Source: Xenophilus sp. E41 (GTDB lineage Bacteria; Pseudomonadota; Gammaproteobacteria; Burkholderiales; Burkholderiaceae_C). Taken from it: a stretch of 64,000 bases of DNA. The notes under the pieces are model-generated. The model was not told the DNA's origin, did no database searches, and worked only from the letters and a program-made list of their open reading frames with translations. Made by a program: the position numbers and the translations under genes. The stretch's first letter is position 1, and the number at the start of each line of letters is the position of its first letter. Positions 33,614-43,725 of the stretch are shown here, one piece after another. The stretch is taken from positions 519,366-583,365 of the forward strand of contig NZ_QPIB01000012.1 of assembly GCF_003671765.1 (NCBI RefSeq), in the 5' to 3' direction.

Positions 33614-35272
33614 TCAGGCGGCCGCCCCGACACCGGCGAGGTGCCCGCGCGTGAAGGCTTCCTCGAAGATCGAATAGCCCGCCCAGTCGCCGTGCGCGAA
33701 GGCCAGCCGACCCTGCACTTGGACGGCGCGCTCCTGATTTGATAGCGGACCGCGCCCGTGGGGCGGGCGCAAATGGCCGATTCGGCTCAAGAGCCCGGGG
33801 GTGGGAATGGCCATCGCGTGGCCGTAACGCGTGATGTCGATGCGCGTGGCGAGCCGTGGCAGGTCGGGGTGCGGCACCGACAGCTCGGCCAGCAGCTCGT
33901 CGCGCCACGCGCTCCACGGCGCGTCGAGCAGGCGACGGCGCCCCTCGGCGGCCGTGGCCCCGTCGAAGCCACTGGGGCCGAGTGGCCGGTACCAGCTCAG
34001 CACCGTGGCACGCGGCGTCGGGTCCAGCGCCTGGTGGCGCGCGTCGACGTAACCCAGGCCGCGCGTGCCGTAGACCACGTTGTCCCAACTCGGCGCGGCG
34101 CCGGGCCGGTCCTGCAGCGGTGCGCGCAGGTGCACGTTGGCCACCAGCCAAGGCGCGTACTGCAACGCTGCGGCGGCCTGCCGCAGGACATCCGGTGCCT
34201 GCTCCACCACGCGCGCAGCGATGAAGGCGGGCAGGGCGACGATGCAGCGCTCGGCCTGCCAGCGCACGACGCGACGCGTGGCGGCATCCCAGGCGTCGAC
34301 CTCGACCCCGTGCCGCGTTTCGGCGATGCGCAGCACCGCATGGCCGGTGCGCAGGCGCTCGCCCAGCGGCGCCGCCAGCCGCTGGGTGAGCCAGCCATTG
34401 CCTTCGGGCCAGGTGAGGACGGCGTCGCGCTCGCCGCCCTCGGCGCTCGGGTCGCCTGGCGGATGGAAGCCGTGCCGGCTGGCGAAGTAGTGGATGCCGG
34501 CCCAGGCCGACACGTGCGCGATGCCGGCGCCGTAATCGTCGCGGCAGCAGTAGTCGAGGTACCAGCGCAGCTGCGGATCGCTCAGCCCCTCGCGCTCGAG
34601 CCAGGTGGCGAAGGGTTCGGCGTCCAGCGCCATTGCCACCGCCATCGCATCGGCCGTGGCCGGCGCGCGGAAGGCGGGAATGGTGAAGTGCGCCTCGCGC
34701 TGCAGCGCGTCGACGCGCTGTGCGAAGCGGCGGTACTGCGCCAGCGTGCCGGCGTCCACGCCATGCAGGGGCAACAGGCCGTCCTGCCACTCGCCGCGGA
34801 AGAACAGCCGCTCCTGCGGGCTGTGGCACAGGTGGCGCTCGTCGTATTCCCAGCGGCCGGCGACGCGGCGGCGCAGGCCCAGTTCCTCGAGCAGGTCCTG
34901 CACCTCGTGCGCAGGGTCCCCGGGCGTCGGCAGGTAGTGCGCGCCCAGCGGGCAGGCGATGCCATGCACGCGGCCGCCGCGGGCGTTGCCGCCGGCGCCG
35001 TCCTCCAGCTCGAGCAGCACGAAGTCGTCGGTGCCGGCCAGGCGCAGCGCCCGCGCTGCGGCCAGCCCGGCCACGCCGCCGCCGGCGACCACCACGCGCG
35101 TGCGGCGTGTCTCGGCCGGAACGGCGCCGCGGCCGGCACCGTCGCGCCAGGCATGGCCGCGCGCGACGTCGATGCCGGTAAAGCCGCCGTCGATGGGCGG
35201 GCTCGATTCGCAGCCGGCCAGGGCCAGCGCGCCGGCGGAGGCGCCAATGAAATCGCGGCGGCGCAACGTCAT
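33614..35272 (-). CDS. Tat-exported FAD-dependent amine oxidase-like lipoprotein
   Basis: A 552-residue flavoprotein. The N-terminus MTLRRRDFIGASAGALALAG followed by Cys combines a twin-arginine signal with a lipobox, so a folded FAD enzyme should be exported and anchored. The dinucleotide motif VVVAGGGVAGLAAARALRLAG is cut here as VVVAGGGVAGLAAARAL, and C-terminal FAD-binding residues (FAHGDWAGYSIFEEA) are present. The architecture is that of amine oxidases and protoporphyrinogen oxidase relatives. It follows the SpeE-like gene by 7 bp, so polyamine or aminopropyl compounds are plausible substrates. A family A repeat lies antisense in its 3' part (residues about 494-513). Confidence 0.88.
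   Translation of the reverse strand: MTLRRRDFIGASAGALALAGCESSPPIDGGFTGIDVARGHAWRDGAGRGAVPAETRRTRVVVAGGGVAGLAAARALRLAGTDDFVLLELEDGAGGNARGGRVHGIACPLGAHYLPTPGDPAHEVQDLLEELGLRRRVAGRWEYDERHLCHSPQERLFFRGEWQDGLLPLHGVDAGTLAQYRRFAQRVDALQREAHFTIPAFRAPATADAMAVAMALDAEPFATWLEREGLSDPQLRWYLDYCCRDDYGAGIAHVSAWAGIHYFASRHGFHPPGDPSAEGGERDAVLTWPEGNGWLTQRLAAPLGERLRTGHAVLRIAETRHGVEVDAWDAATRRVVRWQAERCIVALPAFIAARVVEQAPDVLRQAAAALQYAPWLVANVHLRAPLQDRPGAAPSWDNVVYGTRGLGYVDARHQALDPTPRATVLSWYRPLGPSGFDGATAAEGRRRLLDAPWSAWRDELLAELSVPHPDLPRLATRIDITRYGHAMAIPTPGLLSRIGHLRPPHGRGPLSNQERAVQVQGRLAFAHGDWAGYSIFEEAFTRGHLAGVGAAA
33735..33791 (+). repeat. family A repeat inside the FAD oxidase gene
   Basis: gatagcggac, the hairpin cgcgcccgtggggcgggcgc and ggccgattcggctcaag match the order of the intergenic copies. 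Here the repeat lies within a coding sequence and is translated in frame on the other strand as about 19 residues (RIGHLRPPHGRGPLSNQE). Confidence 0.65.
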
Positions 35273-35279
35273 CGGGCGC

Positions 35280-36863
35280 TCAGTGGGTGACCCCGACCTT
35301 GCCCCACTCCTGCTCATAGGTCGTGACCAGCACCTGGTTCGACAGCCGGTTGACCTCGGCCGGCACGCGCGCCATGTCCTTGGGGAAGTCGAAGAGCAGG
35401 GGCAGCGTGTCGACCGTGAGGAAGCGCAGGCCCGCCGGCAGCGTGTCGGGCCGGCGCCAGGGGCGGTGGCTGGCGATGATGTAGCCCCACTCGCCGAAGC
35501 TCGGCACGTGCGCGTGGTAGGGCGTGGCCACGAGGCCGACCGACTCGATGGTCTGCGCCACGGTCCAGAAGCTCTTGCGCGCCACCAGCGGCGAGGTGGT
35601 CTGGATCACCGCGTAGCCGCTGGCGGCCAGGCGGCGGTCGAGCAGCGCATAGAAGCTGTTGGTGTAGAGCTTGCCGATGGCGAAGTTGGTGGGGTCGGGG
35701 AAGTCGACCACGATGACGTCGAAAACGTCGTCAGCTTCCTGCAACCACTTGAACGCATCGGTGTTGACGACCTTCACCTTGGGTGAGGAGAGCGAGTGGC
35801 CGTTGAGCGCGGCGAGCGTCTCGTGTCCGGTGAAGAGTTTGGTCATGTTCGGATCGAGCTCGACCAGCGTGACCGATTCGACCGAGGGGTACTTCAGGAT
35901 CTCGCGCACCGCCATGCCGTCGCCGCCGCCGAGCACGGCTACCTTCTTCGGTGCGCCGTGCGCGGCCATGACGGGGTGCACCAGCGCCTCGTGGTAGCGG
36001 TACTCGTCGCGCTCGGCGAACTGCAGGTTGCCGTTGAGGAACAGCCGGTGCCCGGCCCCACCGCGCGTGACGACGATGCGCTGGTAGGGCGAGGTGGCGG
36101 CGAAGACGATGCGGTCCTGGTAGAACTTGTCTTCCGCCAGGGTGGTGATGCGGTCCGAAAAGGCGAAGGCGGCCGCCAGCGCCGCCAGCGTGAGCACGCA
36201 GGCCAGCGCGTGCGCCCCGAGGCGGCGCAGTTCGTGCCGGAACAGCCACAGCGCCCAGGCGCCCACGGCGGCGTTCATCAGGCCGAAGAGCAGCCCGGTG
36301 CGGATCATGCCCAGCTGCGGTACCAGCAGCAGCGGAAAGGCCACCGACACCGCCAGCGCACCGAGGTAGTCGAAGGTCAGCACCTGCGAGACCAGGTCCT
36401 TGAGCACGATGTCGCGCCGCAGGATGCGCATGACCAGCGGGATCTCGAGCCCCACCAGCGTGCCGACCACCACCACCAGGCCGTACAGCAGCAGGCGGAA
36501 GGCCCCGGGCACGTAGGCGTTGGCGATGAACAGCAGCGCCGGCAGGAAGCCGCCAACGAGCGCGACCATGAGCTCGATGCGCAGGAAGTGCGCGGGCAGC
36601 TGGCGCTCGAAGTAGCGCGACAGCCACGAGCCCACGCCCATGGCGAAGAGGTAGGTGCCGATGATGGTGCTGAACTGCAGCACCGAGTCGCCGAGCAGGT
36701 AGGAGCTCAGCGCCGCCGCGCTCAGCTCGTAGACCAGCCCGCAGGCCGCGACCACGAAGACGCTGGCGAGCAGGGCGATGGCGACGGGGGAGGGGCCGCC
36801 GCGGCGAACGGGTACGGCGGGCAGCGCGGCCGCCTCGGGCGGCGGCGCGTTGGGGTCGTTCAT
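35280..36863 (-). CDS. speE: membrane-fused spermidine synthase (SpeE-like aminopropyltransferase)
   Basis: A 527-residue protein. The first 30 residues are Pro/Ala-rich; seven transmembrane helices follow to about residue 235, then a complete aminopropyltransferase domain (about 250-520). Seen: YRYHEALVHP, the decarboxylated-AdoMet loop VLGGGDGMAVREIL, the acidic VELDPN and VVDFPDP blocks. Soluble SpeE is about 290 residues, so this is the long membrane-fused form. It uses the product of SpeD (21408-21797). It sits in a compact minus-strand operon between DUF350 and the Tat FAD oxidase, implying polyamine chemistry at the membrane. Confidence 0.93.
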   Translation of the reverse strand: MNDPNAPPPEAAALPAVPVRRGGPSPVAIALLASVFVVAACGLVYELSAAALSSYLLGDSVLQFSTIIGTYLFAMGVGSWLSRYFERQLPAHFLRIELMVALVGGFLPALLFIANAYVPGAFRLLLYGLVVVVGTLVGLEIPLVMRILRRDIVLKDLVSQVLTFDYLGALAVSVAFPLLLVPQLGMIRTGLLFGLMNAAVGAWALWLFRHELRRLGAHALACVLTLAALAAAFAFSDRITTLAEDKFYQDRIVFAATSPYQRIVVTRGGAGHRLFLNGNLQFAERDEYRYHEALVHPVMAAHGAPKKVAVLGGGDGMAVREILKYPSVESVTLVELDPNMTKLFTGHETLAALNGHSLSSPKVKVVNTDAFKWLQEADDVFDVIVVDFPDPTNFAIGKLYTNSFYALLDRRLAASGYAVIQTTSPLVARKSFWTVAQTIESVGLVATPYHAHVPSFGEWGYIIASHRPWRRPDTLPAGLRFLTVDTLPLLFDFPKDMARVPAEVNRLSNQVLVTTYEQEWGKVGVTH

Positions 36864-36878
36864 GGCAAGGAGCCTCGA

Positions 36879-36939
36879 CCGTTCGGGCCGAGCCTGTCGA
36901 AGCCCTGGCGCGGCGCTTCGACAGGCCCGGCGTGAACGG
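36879..36939. repeat. palindromic intergenic repeat between DUF350 and speE
   Basis: Two 25-bp arms (36879-36903 and 36915-36939) are inverted with three mismatches around an 11-bp loop; the cores are gcctgtcgaagc and gcttcgacaggc. This cgttcg..gcctgtcgaagc type is a common bacterial intergenic palindrome. It would form a strong hairpin in the operon mRNA and could adjust downstream expression. Confidence 0.8.
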
Positions 36940-36944
36940 CTGCG

Positions 36945-36966
36945 GGGTGGCCGGCGCCGGCCACCC
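36945..36966. terminator. perfect 22-bp palindrome at the DUF350 stop
   Basis: gggtggccggc-gccggccaccc is fully self-complementary and begins at the base next to the DUF350 stop codon. There is no U-tract, so it may attenuate, or protect mRNA ends, rather than fully terminate before speE. Confidence 0.5.
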
Positions 36967-37188
36967 TCAATGGATCGCTGCGGCGACGATGATGCTGATG
37001 CCCAGGCACATGGCGGCCACCACCATGGCCAGTGCCTTGTTGTGCTTCTCGACGATCTCGCCCCACAGGTCGTAGGGCGTGATCTTGTCGATGACGATGA
37101 AGGCGATCCAGAAGATCGCCACGCCGATCAGCGCATACAGCAGGGTGCCCAGGATCGCCATTGGCTGGAGCCATTCGATTTTCGGCAT
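36967..37188 (-). CDS. DUF350 family membrane protein
   Basis: A 73-residue integral membrane protein with two helices (ILGTLLYALIGVAIFWIAFI and LAMVVAAMCLGISIIVAAAI) joined by a charged loop ITPYDLWGEIVEKHN. This matches DUF350/YjfL-like proteins; some relatives are two or three times longer because of duplication, and this is the single-unit form. The function is unknown. It sits in the middle of the SPFH-DUF4178-DUF350-SpeE operon, 39 bp after DUF4178. Confidence 0.9.
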   Translation of the reverse strand: MPKIEWLQPMAILGTLLYALIGVAIFWIAFIVIDKITPYDLWGEIVEKHNKALAMVVAAMCLGISIIVAAAIH

Positions 37189-37227
37189 GCGGTCTCTCCG
37201 GTGGAAGGTTGGGGTGTGCGCGGGGCG

Positions 37228-38718
37228 CTACTTGTGGCCGCCGCCGCTCGAGTAGCCGCCGTAGGAGCCGCCCGAGCTGCGGTAGCCGCTGCCCGAGGAG
37301 CTCGAGCAGGTGGACAGGATGATCAGCAGGATGATGATCACCACGACGATGAGGATGATGGTGCCGCATCCCAGGCCGGACGCGGCGCTCACGGGCAGCG
37401 CATCGGTGCGCTTGAACATGTCCTTCTTCGCATCGAGCTTGAAGGCCGACGCCACCGCGTTGCTGTCGATGCGGCTGCCGTAGGACCAGGTCAGCTCGTT
37501 GGCGCTGCGCTCCATCGACAGCAGGCCGCCCTTGGGTTCGCCGTAGTCGCGGTTCTGCGTCTTCTGGCCGCGCTGCACCTGCCAGTAGAACTCGCCGGCG
37601 ACATAGGTGGTCTCGGCGTCGTAGGCGTACTGCTGCTTGTAGACGCGGCCCAGGTAGCGCGCGGTCTGCCCGCCTTCGGAGACGACCGGCGCGCCGGTCG
37701 CGGGCTTGACCATGCTCCAGCCGTCGCTGGCGTCGACCAGGAAGCTGAAGCCGCGCTTGTTGTTGTAGAGCAGGTATTCATCCCAGCCGAAGTGCTCGTC
37801 GTCGCCCGGCTCCTGGCCCATGCGGTGCTGGAAGCCCACCACCTGCCACTGCGCGCCTTGCAGCATGCCGAGCGTGCCCAGCGCGATGAGCGGCTGCACC
37901 GGCTCGTTCTGCGTCGCGTACTTCAGCTCGCCGCCGATGCCGCTGCTGGTGTCGATGATGCTCTTGCACGCCGGGCACGTGACGCTCTTGCTGTCGGCGA
38001 AGTTGAGCGTGACCGGCGAGCCGCAGTTGGGGCAGGTGAAGCTTCGGCCTTTCTCTTCCTTGGCGGACTCGTCGCGCAGGCCGGCCATCTTCAGGTCGTC
38101 GAGTTCGACCGAGCGGCCCAGGTACGCGGTGGGCGGGGCCGAGTCGTAGTCCAGGCTCAGGACCAGGCCCTTCTCGTTGCGCAGCTCGACGACGCGGAAG
38201 GGCTTGCCCAGCTCGGGCAGGCGCGGCAGTTCGCCCTGCGCCGACACCAGCTTCACCTCCTCGTTGGAGGCAACGGTGTAAGCCTGCCCGTTGAAGGTGT
38301 GGGTGGCGCCCACGCGCAACTGGTCGGCGGCCGGCGCGGGCTGCTGCAGCGCGTAGGGCAGCGAGAAGACGTAGGCGCCGTTGTCCTCGCTCAGGACGCC
38401 GGTGCGATCGTCGGTGCCGTCGATCTGGGCGACCCACTCGGTCCAGCGGCCGCCCTCGTAGGCGTACTGCAGGCGGCCGACGAGGGTGAAGGCCTTGTCC
38501 TGGATGCGGCCGGTGGCAAAGAGCTGCAGCGGGCTGAAGTCGTCGAAGAGCTCCGCCATCTTGCCGATGCGCGCGAGCTGCTCGCCCTGGCGCACGACGG
38601 TGCTCTGGCAGTACGGGCAGACGGCAAAGGCCGACTGCGCCGAGCGGAACTCGACCGGCGCGCCGCAGCCGGGGCAGGGCGCGCGGTAGGCACGTTGCGT
38701 GCCGCCCGGCTCAGCCAT
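37228..38718 (-). CDS. DUF4178 zinc-ribbon membrane protein
   Basis: A 496-residue protein. The N-terminal zinc ribbon has Cys15, Cys18, Cys34 and Cys37; a first DUF4178 unit follows (about 60-215), then a second zinc ribbon (CPNCGSPV..CPAC, about 228-248) and a second DUF4178 unit (about 270-430). Near the C-terminus is one hydrophobic helix (GTIILIVVVIIILLIILS), then a Ser/Gly/Tyr-rich tail. So two ribbon-DUF4178 modules are tethered to the membrane. The function is unknown; relatives lie beside SPFH, DUF350 and aminopropyltransferase genes, as here. Confidence 0.9.
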   Translation of the reverse strand: MAEPGGTQRAYRAPCPGCGAPVEFRSAQSAFAVCPYCQSTVVRQGEQLARIGKMAELFDDFSPLQLFATGRIQDKAFTLVGRLQYAYEGGRWTEWVAQIDGTDDRTGVLSEDNGAYVFSLPYALQQPAPAADQLRVGATHTFNGQAYTVASNEEVKLVSAQGELPRLPELGKPFRVVELRNEKGLVLSLDYDSAPPTAYLGRSVELDDLKMAGLRDESAKEEKGRSFTCPNCGSPVTLNFADSKSVTCPACKSIIDTSSGIGGELKYATQNEPVQPLIALGTLGMLQGAQWQVVGFQHRMGQEPGDDEHFGWDEYLLYNNKRGFSFLVDASDGWSMVKPATGAPVVSEGGQTARYLGRVYKQQYAYDAETTYVAGEFYWQVQRGQKTQNRDYGEPKGGLLSMERSANELTWSYGSRIDSNAVASAFKLDAKKDMFKRTDALPVSAASGLGCGTIILIVVVIIILLIILSTCSSSSGSGYRSSGGSYGGYSSGGGHK

Positions 38719-38754
38719 GGCGCAAGTACGGCGCTGCCGGCCGGGACTTCAAGC

Positions 38755-38810
38755 GTTTTGTGGCCGCAGCGCCCGTCCCGCCGGCGCGAGCCGCTATCGA
38801 AAACATAGCA
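38755..38810 (-). repeat. intergenic repeat family A
   Basis: Read on the minus strand: tgctatgttttcgatagc, then gctcgcgccggcgggacggg, gcgctgcggcc and an aaaacgcttgaa tail. It fills the gap between the SPFH and DUF4178 genes of the operon. Confidence 0.8.
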
Positions 38811-38819
38811 GTCGGCGAC

Positions 38820-39866
38820 TCAGACGAGCTTCTTGAGCAGCTCGGCCTTCTTGGCGTCGAACTCTTCCTGCGTGAGGATGCCCTTGGTCTTGAGCTCGCC
38901 CAGCTTCTCGAGCGTCGCCATGACCTCGTTCGGGCTCACCGTGGCGGGCGGTGCGGTGGCGGCGACGGCGGCCTGCGCGGCGGCATTGGGGTTCAGGCCC
39001 TGCTGGAGGTTCTGCGCCAGCACCTGGCCCAGCGCCACGCCGGCGCCCAGGCCCATCGCGTCGCCCGCGATGCCGCCGCCCTGGCCCGCGCCCTCGGCGA
39101 ACTTGGGAATGGCCTGCGCCGTCTGGTACTGCATGAACTTGCCCATGTCGTTGCCGACCATGCCCATGCCGATCTTCTGGTCGAGGATCTTCTGCAGCTC
39201 CTCGGGCAGCGAGACGTTCTGGACGGTGATGGTCTCGAGCTTGACGCCGATCTTGGCGAATTCGGGGTTCAGCTGCGCCGCCAGTGCCTTGGCAAACTCG
39301 ATCTGGTTGGCCGCCAGGTCGAGGAAGGGCACGCCGCTGGCCGCGATGGCGGTGCTGATGTTCTGCAGCACCAGGCCGCGCAGCTGGCCGTCCAGGTCGG
39401 CCACGGTGTAGGTGTCGCGCGTGCCCGAGATCTCGGTATGGAAGAGCTTCGGGTCCGCGATGCGGAAGGCGTAGTTGCCGAAGGCGCGCAGCCGCACGGC
39501 ACCGAAGTCCTTGTCGCGGATGGTGATGGGCTGCGGCGTGCCCCACTTCTGGTCGACCTGCTGGCGCGTGCTGAAGAAGTAGACGTCGCTCTTGAAGGGC
39601 GACTCGAAGAGCTTGTCCCAGTTCTTGAGGTACGTGAGGACGGGCAGAGTCTGCGTCGTCAGCTTGTACATGCCTGGGCCGAAGACGTCCGCCACCTGGC
39701 CCTCGTTGACGAAGACGGCCATCTGCGACTCGCGCACGGTGAGCGAGGCGCCGTTCTGGATCTCCATCTCCTGCATGGGGAAACGCCAGGCGAGCGTGCC
39801 GTCGCCGGTTTCCGTCCACTGGATGATGTCGATGAACTGCTTCTTGATGAAATCCATCAGGGCCAT
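38820..39866 (-). CDS. SPFH domain protein with C-terminal SHOCT domain
   Basis: A 348-residue protein. An SPFH (prohibitin/stomatin-like) region spans about 30-250 (MAVFVNEGQVADVFGPGMYK, then LRGLVLQNISTAIAASG); a Gly/Ala/Gln-rich linker follows, and a SHOCT domain ends the protein (KLGELKTKGILTQEEFDAKK). This is the bacterial SPFH group once labelled virion-core-like. Such proteins oligomerise on membranes and scaffold partners. The ATG at 39866 has a GAGGAG ribosome-binding site. It is the first gene of the five-gene minus-strand operon, divergent from maeB. Confidence 0.92.
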   Translation of the reverse strand: MALMDFIKKQFIDIIQWTETGDGTLAWRFPMQEMEIQNGASLTVRESQMAVFVNEGQVADVFGPGMYKLTTQTLPVLTYLKNWDKLFESPFKSDVYFFSTRQQVDQKWGTPQPITIRDKDFGAVRLRAFGNYAFRIADPKLFHTEISGTRDTYTVADLDGQLRGLVLQNISTAIAASGVPFLDLAANQIEFAKALAAQLNPEFAKIGVKLETITVQNVSLPEELQKILDQKIGMGMVGNDMGKFMQYQTAQAIPKFAEGAGQGGGIAGDAMGLGAGVALGQVLAQNLQQGLNPNAAAQAAVAATAPPATVSPNEVMATLEKLGELKTKGILTQEEFDAKKAELLKKLV

Positions 39867-39966
39867 GTCCACTCTCCTCGTCGGTCGGGTTGTCGAGCGC
39901 GGGATATTGCCATACCGGGACGCGGATGCCGCGCGCCGAAGCGCCGGCGCGCATCGGCCAGGCGAA

Positions 39967-39983
39967 CTAGGGCCTGGCCCTAG
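39967..39983. promoter_or_regulatory. palindrome in the SPFH/maeB divergent region
   Basis: ctagggcc-t-ggccctag has perfect 8-bp arms and lies 101 bp upstream of the SPFH start and 111 bp upstream of maeB. It may be an operator. A TAGAAT -10-like box for maeB is seen at 40014-40019 without a good -35. Confidence 0.4.
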
Positions 39984-40093
39984 GCCGCCGAAGTCGCCTT
40001 CGCGACCGAGGTCTAGAATCGGCGCCCCTCTAAAACAGCGCCCTGGGCGGGCCCGCGGCGGGCCACGCACCATCGGCTTCAGGAGCCAGTTCC

Positions 40094-42427
<2,334 letters not shown>

Positions 42428-42478
42428 TCGACTTTTTCGATAGCGTGCGCTAACTTATCGCACCGACGCACCTGCAGG

Positions 42479-42515
42479 GCGCCTGCTCAATTCTTGGGCA
42501 GGCGCTTGCTTTTTG
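42479..42515 (+). terminator. Rho-independent terminator of maeB
   Basis: gcgcctgc (42479-42486) and gcaggcgc (42498-42505) form a perfect 8-bp stem with an 11-base loop followed by ttgcttttt. It lies 52 bp past the maeB stop. Confidence 0.8.
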
Positions 42516-42600
42516 GGCATGCCTCGGGCACACTGGCGGGCTTGAATTTGCGGGTTAACCCGCAGTTCTGGTCCCCGCGTCCACAGCATTCGGTGCCTTC

Positions 42601-43014
42601 ATGGCGTTTGCCGCCTCGATCTCGTCCAAAGTCTCCAAGTTTGCGCTCACTGGCGTTTTCGTGGCGGCCCTCGGCGGGATCCTGGGGCCGAGCCACTCCG
42701 TCCAAGCCCGGGAATTCCCGGCCCAGGACGAAACGATCGCGCTGTCGCAATTGCCTCTCCAAGGTCAGACCACGTACCGCGCGATCTTCGACGGCGGCCC
42801 GTTCCGGCATGACAAGGACGGCACCGTGTTCGGCAACCGGGAGCGTCTGCTTCCGCGCGAGCGGCGTGGGCACTACCGCGAATACACCGTGGACACGCCG
42901 GGTGCGCGCACGCGCGGCGCCCGTCGCATCGTGTGCGGCGGCCCGCCGACGACGCCGCAGGCGTGCTGGTACACGGCGGACCATTACGCGAGTTTCAGGA
43001 AGATCGTTCCATGA
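42601..43014 (+). CDS. secreted guanyl-specific ribonuclease (RNase Sa/barnase-like)
   Basis: A 137-residue protein. A signal peptide ends about residue 36 (SVQA). The mature enzyme matches microbial ribonuclease Sa: HYREYTVDTPGARTRGARRI holds the catalytic Glu94, Arg105 and Arg109, and ADHYASF the catalytic His128. Cys112 and Cys122 may pair. It cleaves RNA after guanine and would be lethal if active in the cytoplasm. The downstream gene encodes a barstar-family inhibitor whose ATG overlaps its stop (ATGA), the expected toxin-immunity coupling. Confidence 0.93.
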   Translation: MAFAASISSKVSKFALTGVFVAALGGILGPSHSVQAREFPAQDETIALSQLPLQGQTTYRAIFDGGPFRHDKDGTVFGNRERLLPRERRGHYREYTVDTPGARTRGARRIVCGGPPTTPQACWYTADHYASFRKIVP

Positions 43015-43493
43015 CGGACGATCGCACAGGCAGGGGTGACGCACCCACGCGTTCGGGAGAAGTTTTGATCACCATGGAAAGAACAGCGGAGATGAATCAG
43101 TCCCTTCGTGGCGTTCGGCCCAACATCGTTCAGTCGATTCGGGCCTTTCGCGTCAGCGACCTTCAGGAGGCGGCCCACGCATCGGGCCAGCACTTCCTCT
43201 ATGCCAACCTGGCGAACGCCCAGAGCAAGCAGGACGTGCTCGACCTGATCGCGCAGCAGTTCACCTTCCCGGCGCACTTCGGCAAGAATTTCGACGCGCT
43301 GTACGACTGCATGACCGATCCCTTGCACAAATCGGGCCCGCAGCCGGGCTTCGTCGTGGTGCTCGAGCAGATCCCGGCCAATGCCAAGTTCGACAAGGAA
43401 GCGCGCGAGCAGCTCCTGGACATCTTCCGCGACGCCTCGGACTACTGGGGCGACCGCAAGGTGCCCTTCCGGTGCTTCTATTCTTTTCTGTAG
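43011..43493 (+). CDS. barstar family ribonuclease inhibitor
   Basis: 160 residues from the ATG overlapping the ribonuclease stop; an ATG at 43074 would give the usual, shorter barstar length and is an alternative. The core QQFTFPAHFGKNFDALYDCM corresponds to the barstar helix that plugs the RNase active site, with acidic Asp95 and Asp99 at the positions of barstar Asp35 and Asp39. It lacks a signal peptide and so protects the cytoplasm before the enzyme is exported. It is a cognate pair with the ribonuclease upstream. Confidence 0.93.
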   Translation: MTDDRTGRGDAPTRSGEVLITMERTAEMNQSLRGVRPNIVQSIRAFRVSDLQEAAHASGQHFLYANLANAQSKQDVLDLIAQQFTFPAHFGKNFDALYDCMTDPLHKSGPQPGFVVVLEQIPANAKFDKEAREQLLDIFRDASDYWGDRKVPFRCFYSFL

Positions 43494-43705
43494 CCCGTTC
43501 TGCACAAGCCGGCCAAGCAGAACGGGCCAACGAGGCCCAGATCCAGGGTCCCCACAGCGCGGAACCTGCGCCCCTGGATGGCATCGACCTGAACGCGGAT
43601 CCCGCGGCAGAGAAGATGCCGACCGACAAGCTGGTGGACGTGTCCCCGCTGGCGCTGCGCATGAGCAGCCCCTTCAACAGCACCTACTGGCTGGCCGCCG
43701 CCTGA
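43472..43705 (+). CDS. possible small secreted protein after barstar
   Basis: A 77-residue frame starts with GTG at 43472, overlapping the barstar 3' end. Its first 13 residues (VLLFFSVARSAQA) resemble a short signal peptide, then a polar region and SPFNSTYWLAAA at the end. The stop lies 20 bp before a strong terminator, which favours a transcript but not necessarily a protein. There is no clear ribosome-binding site and no family is recognised. Confidence 0.3.
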   Translation: MLLFFSVARSAQAGQAERANEAQIQGPHSAEPAPLDGIDLNADPAAEKMPTDKLVDVSPLALRMSSPFNSTYWLAAA

Positions 43706-43725
43706 GCACGGCGCGGTCCCCCGTG

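Noticed and set aside
42428-42470. gatagcgtgcgctaac after maeB as a further family A repeat
   Set aside because: It lacks the hairpin core and tail in the right order; the nearby strong hairpin is a terminator.
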